Below, piece after piece: positions 24,331 through 27,459 of a stretch of 27,459 nucleotides of DNA (its first letter is position 1; the number at the start of each line of letters is the position of its first letter). The position numbers and the translations under genes are program-made. The stretch comes from CAZDAM01 sp964503595. Lineage in GTDB: Bacteria > Muiribacteriota > UBA6191. The notes beneath the pieces are model-generated. The model was not told the DNA's origin, searched no databases, and was given only the letters and a program-made list of their open reading frames with translations. The stretch spans positions 1 to 27,459 of the forward strand of contig CAZDAM010000040.1 of the NCBI GenBank assembly GCA_964503595.1, in the 5' to 3' direction.

Positions 24331-24858
24331 ATGCTACTTCCCGCTCTCGTCATCGGCCTCTTGTACGGGCTTTTGCAACCCCAGATGTCCCAGTTTCAGA
24401 ATGACTGGCTGATTACAGGCTCGATCACGGCAGGAGCCGCCGCCATCCTTTCCTCTCTGGCCCTGCTGCTTGGATTCGCCGGAACCCCGTCAGCCATCTT
24501 CGCTTTGGGGCTGACTCTCTTCATCCTGCTTCCCGCAGGTCAGATCCCGATTGAGGCCAATCCAAACCTGTTTTTTGTTCTGCTGGGCTGTATCCACGGT
24601 CTGGCTTCGGTAGGAAGAGAAAATCTTCTGGAAAGCCTGGGCGAACTCTCCCAGTTACAGCACAGCTTCAACCGGCACAAGGATACCTGTAATTTTCTCA
24701 ATTTCCTGCGCTCTTCAGATTTTTACATCATGCTGATCTTCGCAGCCCTCCTGGGTTTCTGGGGTGCGCCCGCAATTGCCTCCGAACCGGATTCTCCAAC
24801 CAGAGTCATCACCCTGATGACGATTATCAGCCTGTTTGCGGCCGGGAGATTGCCATGA
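24331..24858 (+). CDS. Integral membrane protein of unknown function
   Basis: The 175-residue protein starts 2 bases after the smpB stop. Hydrophobic segments lie at about 2-17, 28-48, 54-70, 79-95, 130-147 and 159-173, so five or six membrane passes are likely. A soluble loop with RENLLESLGELSQLQHSFNR lies between the fourth and fifth. No family is recognised. Its stop overlaps the next start as ATGA, which ties it closely to the ABC-ATPase-like protein; a membrane subunit with a cytoplasmic partner is a reasonable guess but is inference. Confidence 0.82.
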   Translation: MLLPALVIGLLYGLLQPQMSQFQNDWLITGSITAGAAAILSSLALLLGFAGTPSAIFALGLTLFILLPAGQIPIEANPNLFFVLLGCIHGLASVGRENLLESLGELSQLQHSFNRHKDTCNFLNFLRSSDFYIMLIFAALLGFWGAPAIASEPDSPTRVITLMTIISLFAAGRLP

Positions 24859-25772
24859 ACCCGGCGATCATGCTCCACAAAGAATGGCTGCCCCTTCCCG
24901 AAAAAGGTCTTTTTTATGTGGAATGGGCCCAGATCCGCCGCTATGACGGTCCGTCTGTTCCTCTGATCGGCCCCCTTCAATGGGAAAATTTTCACCGGAT
25001 GAAGGTTCTGGAAGTTTTTGAATCTTTTGGCACCGATTCCGAAGTCCTCAAGGCCGGTCTGGTTCATTCTCCCTGGGCCGAACATCTGAAAACCCCTTTT
25101 GCCCAGTTGAGTCTGAGAAACCGCGTTCAGGCCCTGGCTCATGCTCTTGAACTGGCATCGCCATCCCTTCTGCATGTCAAGGCCCTGGACTGGCTGCCTC
25201 CCGGCCTTATGGAACAGTTTGCCTCCGAAATGAGGGGACGGATTTCCCGTGTTCTCTGGGAAGGTTTCCGGCCATCGTCCCATCTCATCTCCCATGTCGC
25301 CGGAGAAAATGCCTGGATCCCGACAGCTCTCCCCCAGACGCTTCAGGAGCTGGATCTTATCCAGGATTCCCTGATCCTTTCGAAAGTCTCCCTGAAAAAA
25401 GAGGAGGACAGTCTTTTTCTGGGTCTTGGTGAACTGAGTTTTTCCCTCAAAACATTCCCTCAGCTGCTTGGACTGGCCGGAAAGGAACTTCTGGCTGTCC
25501 TTCACTCCGATTCCGTTTCAACCAGCTTCAAGGAAAAAAAATCCGCCACCAGAATCCCCATTCTTTCGCACATTCAGGCCAATGGGGTTTTTCGTGCCGC
25601 TCTTCGCATCGAAGAACAGATTCTATGGGTTTCTGTCCCCAAGCGGCCACCGGTCCCCGCCTGCCATGTTGAGCTTCTGCCAGAAAAAATATGGCTTTTT
25701 TCGGCGGAATCAAAATCCCGGGTCTGGCCTTCTCCTTTAGAAGAAAAAGAACCCTCCGGGCAGGAATCCTGA
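24855..25772 (+). CDS. Probable degenerate ABC-ATPase-like protein with TOBE-like C-terminal domain
   Basis: By eye the 305-residue protein follows the layout of a MalK/ModC-type ABC ATPase, but its catalytic motifs are gone. LIGPLQWENF (37-46) sits where LLGPSGSGKST is expected and has no Walker A Lys or Gly-rich loop. LSLRNRVQALAHAL (85-98) corresponds to the signature helix LSGGxxQRVALARAL, followed by PSLLHVKALDWL for Walker B LLLDEPLSALD with the Asp-Glu lost. The distance between the A-loop and the signature is shortened to about 45 residues, so the Q-loop region is missing. The C-terminal part (about 234-285: RIPILSHIQANGVFRAALRI ... VSVPKRPPVPACHVELL) resembles a TOBE/MOP domain. It starts by ATGA overlap with the membrane-protein gene. 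I infer a non-hydrolysing, binding or regulatory protein; it may also be an unrelated family with chance similarity. Confidence 0.7.
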   Translation: MNPAIMLHKEWLPLPEKGLFYVEWAQIRRYDGPSVPLIGPLQWENFHRMKVLEVFESFGTDSEVLKAGLVHSPWAEHLKTPFAQLSLRNRVQALAHALELASPSLLHVKALDWLPPGLMEQFASEMRGRISRVLWEGFRPSSHLISHVAGENAWIPTALPQTLQELDLIQDSLILSKVSLKKEEDSLFLGLGELSFSLKTFPQLLGLAGKELLAVLHSDSVSTSFKEKKSATRIPILSHIQANGVFRAALRIEEQILWVSVPKRPPVPACHVELLPEKIWLFSAESKSRVWPSPLEEKEPSGQES

Positions 25773-25806
25773 ATTTTGGGCTCTGGGCGCAAAGACCTTT
25801 GATCGT

Positions 25807-25812
25807 TATAAT
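25807..25812 (+). promoter_or_regulatory. Possible -10 element next to the last gene
   Basis: A perfect TATAAT ends 6 bases before ATG 25819, so the start of transcription would fall on the start codon. No -35 hexamer at 16-19 bases and no Shine-Dalgarno are seen. It may be a leaderless promoter or a chance AT-rich stretch. Confidence 0.3.
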
Positions 25813-25818
25813 AAAGAT

Positions 25819-27459
25819 ATGCAACCCGTGAGCCGTTCCCCCCGTCAGGGCCTGATCCTTCCTTTGGTCATCGTCGCAGTCACGGTGATCTTCATTCTGA
25901 TCTTCGCCTTATCCCAGAGCGGAACGGAAACCCACCGTCTCGGGGCCATCATCAACCATCGCAATCACACCATCTTCATGGCCATGGGCGCCATGGAAGA
26001 AATGCACGATCTGGTCTGGAACATGGTCTCCAACCCGCTGGAAGCCAAAGAAAGGGAAAAGGTTCTGGAGGCCGTCTATGGAGGCGGAGGGGAATACGAA
26101 ATCGATCTTCTCTCCAAACTCAAATATGCCCATCAGCAGGACTTCAAACAGAAAAAAAGCACTTCGGCCAAAAAAGAATCCCAGGTCGGCATCGTGGAAG
26201 CCAAGGTTACCTTCCATGATTTTGCCCCCATGCGCTTCTCCAGTGCCAATCTCTACTCCGACCCAACCCCCTACTATAAAAGCCCTGATGGCCAGGGAGG
26301 CCTCCCGGCTGAAGGGCGTGATTTTGTCGGTTTTCTGACCTATGAGGTTGTGGCTCAGCACGGCATCATCAAAAAAACCATCAAGCAGAGCCGCCCGGTC
26401 AAGATTGTCGATATGACCCCGATGGGGCGAGAATATGTTGTCTTTGAAATGGACTCCGGTCAGGGCAAGAGTCTCAATGAAGGCCCGCCTTTTTTCATCT
26501 ATGGCAACGAAGAGGGTCGAATCCGTATGGACGGTCCCTATCAGCTGGATGTCGGAGGTGAGGAAAACGGTCTTTCCAGTGAAGGGGGTTTCTTTGCCTT
26601 TTCCGCCGATGATCTGCCCGGCGATCTGAAAAAATCCATCTCTTATTACGATCAGGACAAATGGTATGACACAGCCTATGTTCCCACCCCGAAATGGCTC
26701 AAGGGCTGCGCCTGGGTCAATGGAGGACGCACCAGCTCCAAAACCATTTTCGGGATGAGCCCCTACACCTGCTGCCCCCTGCTTCCCCTTGCACTGGGCG
26801 ACGCCATGGGGCTTTATGCGGAACCCAAGCAGCAGACCTATCTCTCCGGTAAAATCAACTGGAAGGATCAGAACTTCTCTTTGGTCGGCAATCCCATGGC
26901 AGATGCTTTTTCCCCCTTCAAAGGCCTGCTCTACTCGACCGGAGGAGCCTATGAGGCCGCCCAGGGAGTTGCTGAAGAAGAAGACTGGCAGGATGTGGAC
27001 AAGGATATGGAAATCCGCCATGAAGGCACCATTGTCGGCAACTACCTGAGCTGGAAACTCCAGAAAATCTGCTTCTGTCTACCCCCGATCTACTATGTAG
27101 TCATGTGTATCCACGGAGGCATGATTTCTGAAGGCGGACCGATTCAGGACTACTACGCCTTCAAGGGCGATGAAGAACCCGAGGTCAACTGGATGATGAC
27201 GATTCTTGGAGCCGTCATGGATATCGCTAGTTCCTGGGGAGCCGGGCAGCTTCAGAATGCCGCAAGCTTTACCGCCGGTCTTGGAAGCGTCATGAAAACC
27301 GTGGGACAGCAGCTGACCACCCAGTTTGTGGCCGGAGCCCTCGGGGGCAGCAGCCTGGGAGCCAAAGGGGTTTTGAACCCGGCAGATATCCCCAATGCCT
27401 TTCCTTCCGGCTTTCGCTCGATTCCAAGAGCGGCGGTTCGCCACGTTGCCAGCATGGAT
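25819..27459 (+). CDS. Pilin-like or pseudopilin-like membrane-anchored protein, partial (3' end beyond window)
   Basis: An open frame of 547 codons runs from ATG 25819 to the window edge. The N-terminus is short and basic, then RQGLILPLVIVAVTVIFILIF, which looks like a type III signal for prepilin peptidase (cleavage after Gly) with a hydrophobic helix. The usual Glu at +5 is replaced by Leu, as in some PilX- or GspK-type minor pilins. The long remainder is soluble, with NHRNHTIFMAMGAMEEMHD as continuing helix and a Cys-containing region (GCAWVNGG, PYTCCPLL). Much larger than a normal pilin, it may be a tip or adhesin-like minor pilin (inference). It follows the ABC-like gene by 46 bases. 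A long antisense open frame lies opposite it and is not considered real. Confidence 0.75.
   Translation, partial: MQPVSRSPRQGLILPLVIVAVTVIFILIFALSQSGTETHRLGAIINHRNHTIFMAMGAMEEMHDLVWNMVSNPLEAKEREKVLEAVYGGGGEYEIDLLSKLKYAHQQDFKQKKSTSAKKESQVGIVEAKVTFHDFAPMRFSSANLYSDPTPYYKSPDGQGGLPAEGRDFVGFLTYEVVAQHGIIKKTIKQSRPVKIVDMTPMGREYVVFEMDSGQGKSLNEGPPFFIYGNEEGRIRMDGPYQLDVGGEENGLSSEGGFFAFSADDLPGDLKKSISYYDQDKWYDTAYVPTPKWLKGCAWVNGGRTSSKTIFGMSPYTCCPLLPLALGDAMGLYAEPKQQTYLSGKINWKDQNFSLVGNPMADAFSPFKGLLYSTGGAYEAAQGVAEEEDWQDVDKDMEIRHEGTIVGNYLSWKLQKICFCLPPIYYVVMCIHGGMISEGGPIQDYYAFKGDEEPEVNWMMTILGAVMDIASSWGAGQLQNAASFTAGLGSVMKTVGQQLTTQFVAGALGGSSLGAKGVLNPADIPNAFPSGFRSIPRAAVRHVASMD

Noticed and set aside
25909..27021. 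370-residue minus-strand open frame opposite the last gene
   Set aside because: It is antisense to a 547-codon frame with a sensible membrane N-terminus; the antisense product has a Gly/Phe/Ile/His-biased composition typical of a mirrored frame and no ribosome site.

Overview
The window is an ordinary, densely coded bacterial chromosome segment of roughly 50% GC by eye. It carries one tRNA, about 20 protein genes, and no visible insertion sequence, prophage or CRISPR array. Many products have signal peptides. There is an outer-membrane beta-barrel, an AsmA-like lipid-transport protein, an LmeA-like lipid-binding protein and a SapC-family protein, so the organism is a diderm (outer-membrane) bacterium. 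RNase Y together with these proteins, and the number of unrecognised secreted proteins, suggest an under-studied or uncultivated phylum. I cannot name the lineage from sequence alone.

Layout. (1) 1-1250: the 5' part of a secreted TPR/coiled-coil protein and a tRNA-Arg(UCU) with a strong promoter, both on the minus strand. (2) 1382-3420: a large proline-rich membrane-anchored or secreted protein ending at a clear terminator. (3) 3484-4059: pgsA (phosphatidylglycerolphosphate synthase), converging on and overlapping the end of a minus-strand operon. (4) 4017-10334, minus strand: AsmA-like protein, periplasmic thioredoxin-TPR protein, secreted zinc metalloprotease and two tandem DUF2062 membrane proteins. 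An LmeA-like protein (10415-11116) diverges from its head. Together with pgsA this looks like an envelope-lipid neighbourhood. (5) 11166-12698, minus: RNase Y with its own terminator, promoter and leader hairpin. (6) 12945-14877: a cupredoxin-fold protein that has lost copper ligands, paired with an outer-membrane barrel. (7) 14878-15471: non-coding or decayed DNA. (8) 15472-16221, minus: SapC-family protein. (9) 16459-22695: signalling operon of GAF/HD-GYP protein, hybrid histidine kinase and CheY-like receiver, followed by a second secreted metalloprotease and a terminator. (10) 22716-27459: a tightly packed operon of an unknown small protein, a TPR protein, SmpB, a membrane protein, a protein that looks like an inactivated ABC ATPase with a TOBE-like tail, and a pilin-like protein running off the window.

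The most interesting points are: the ABC-ATPase-like protein without Walker motifs; the cupredoxin in which Cys and His ligands are replaced; two diverged secreted metalloproteases sharing three signature blocks; a hybrid kinase whose receiver lacks the conserved lysine and is followed by a pseudo-receiver, with an intact stand-alone receiver next door; and several operon heads where a -10-like hexamer sits almost on the start codon without a Shine-Dalgarno sequence. All family assignments are by eye from motifs.
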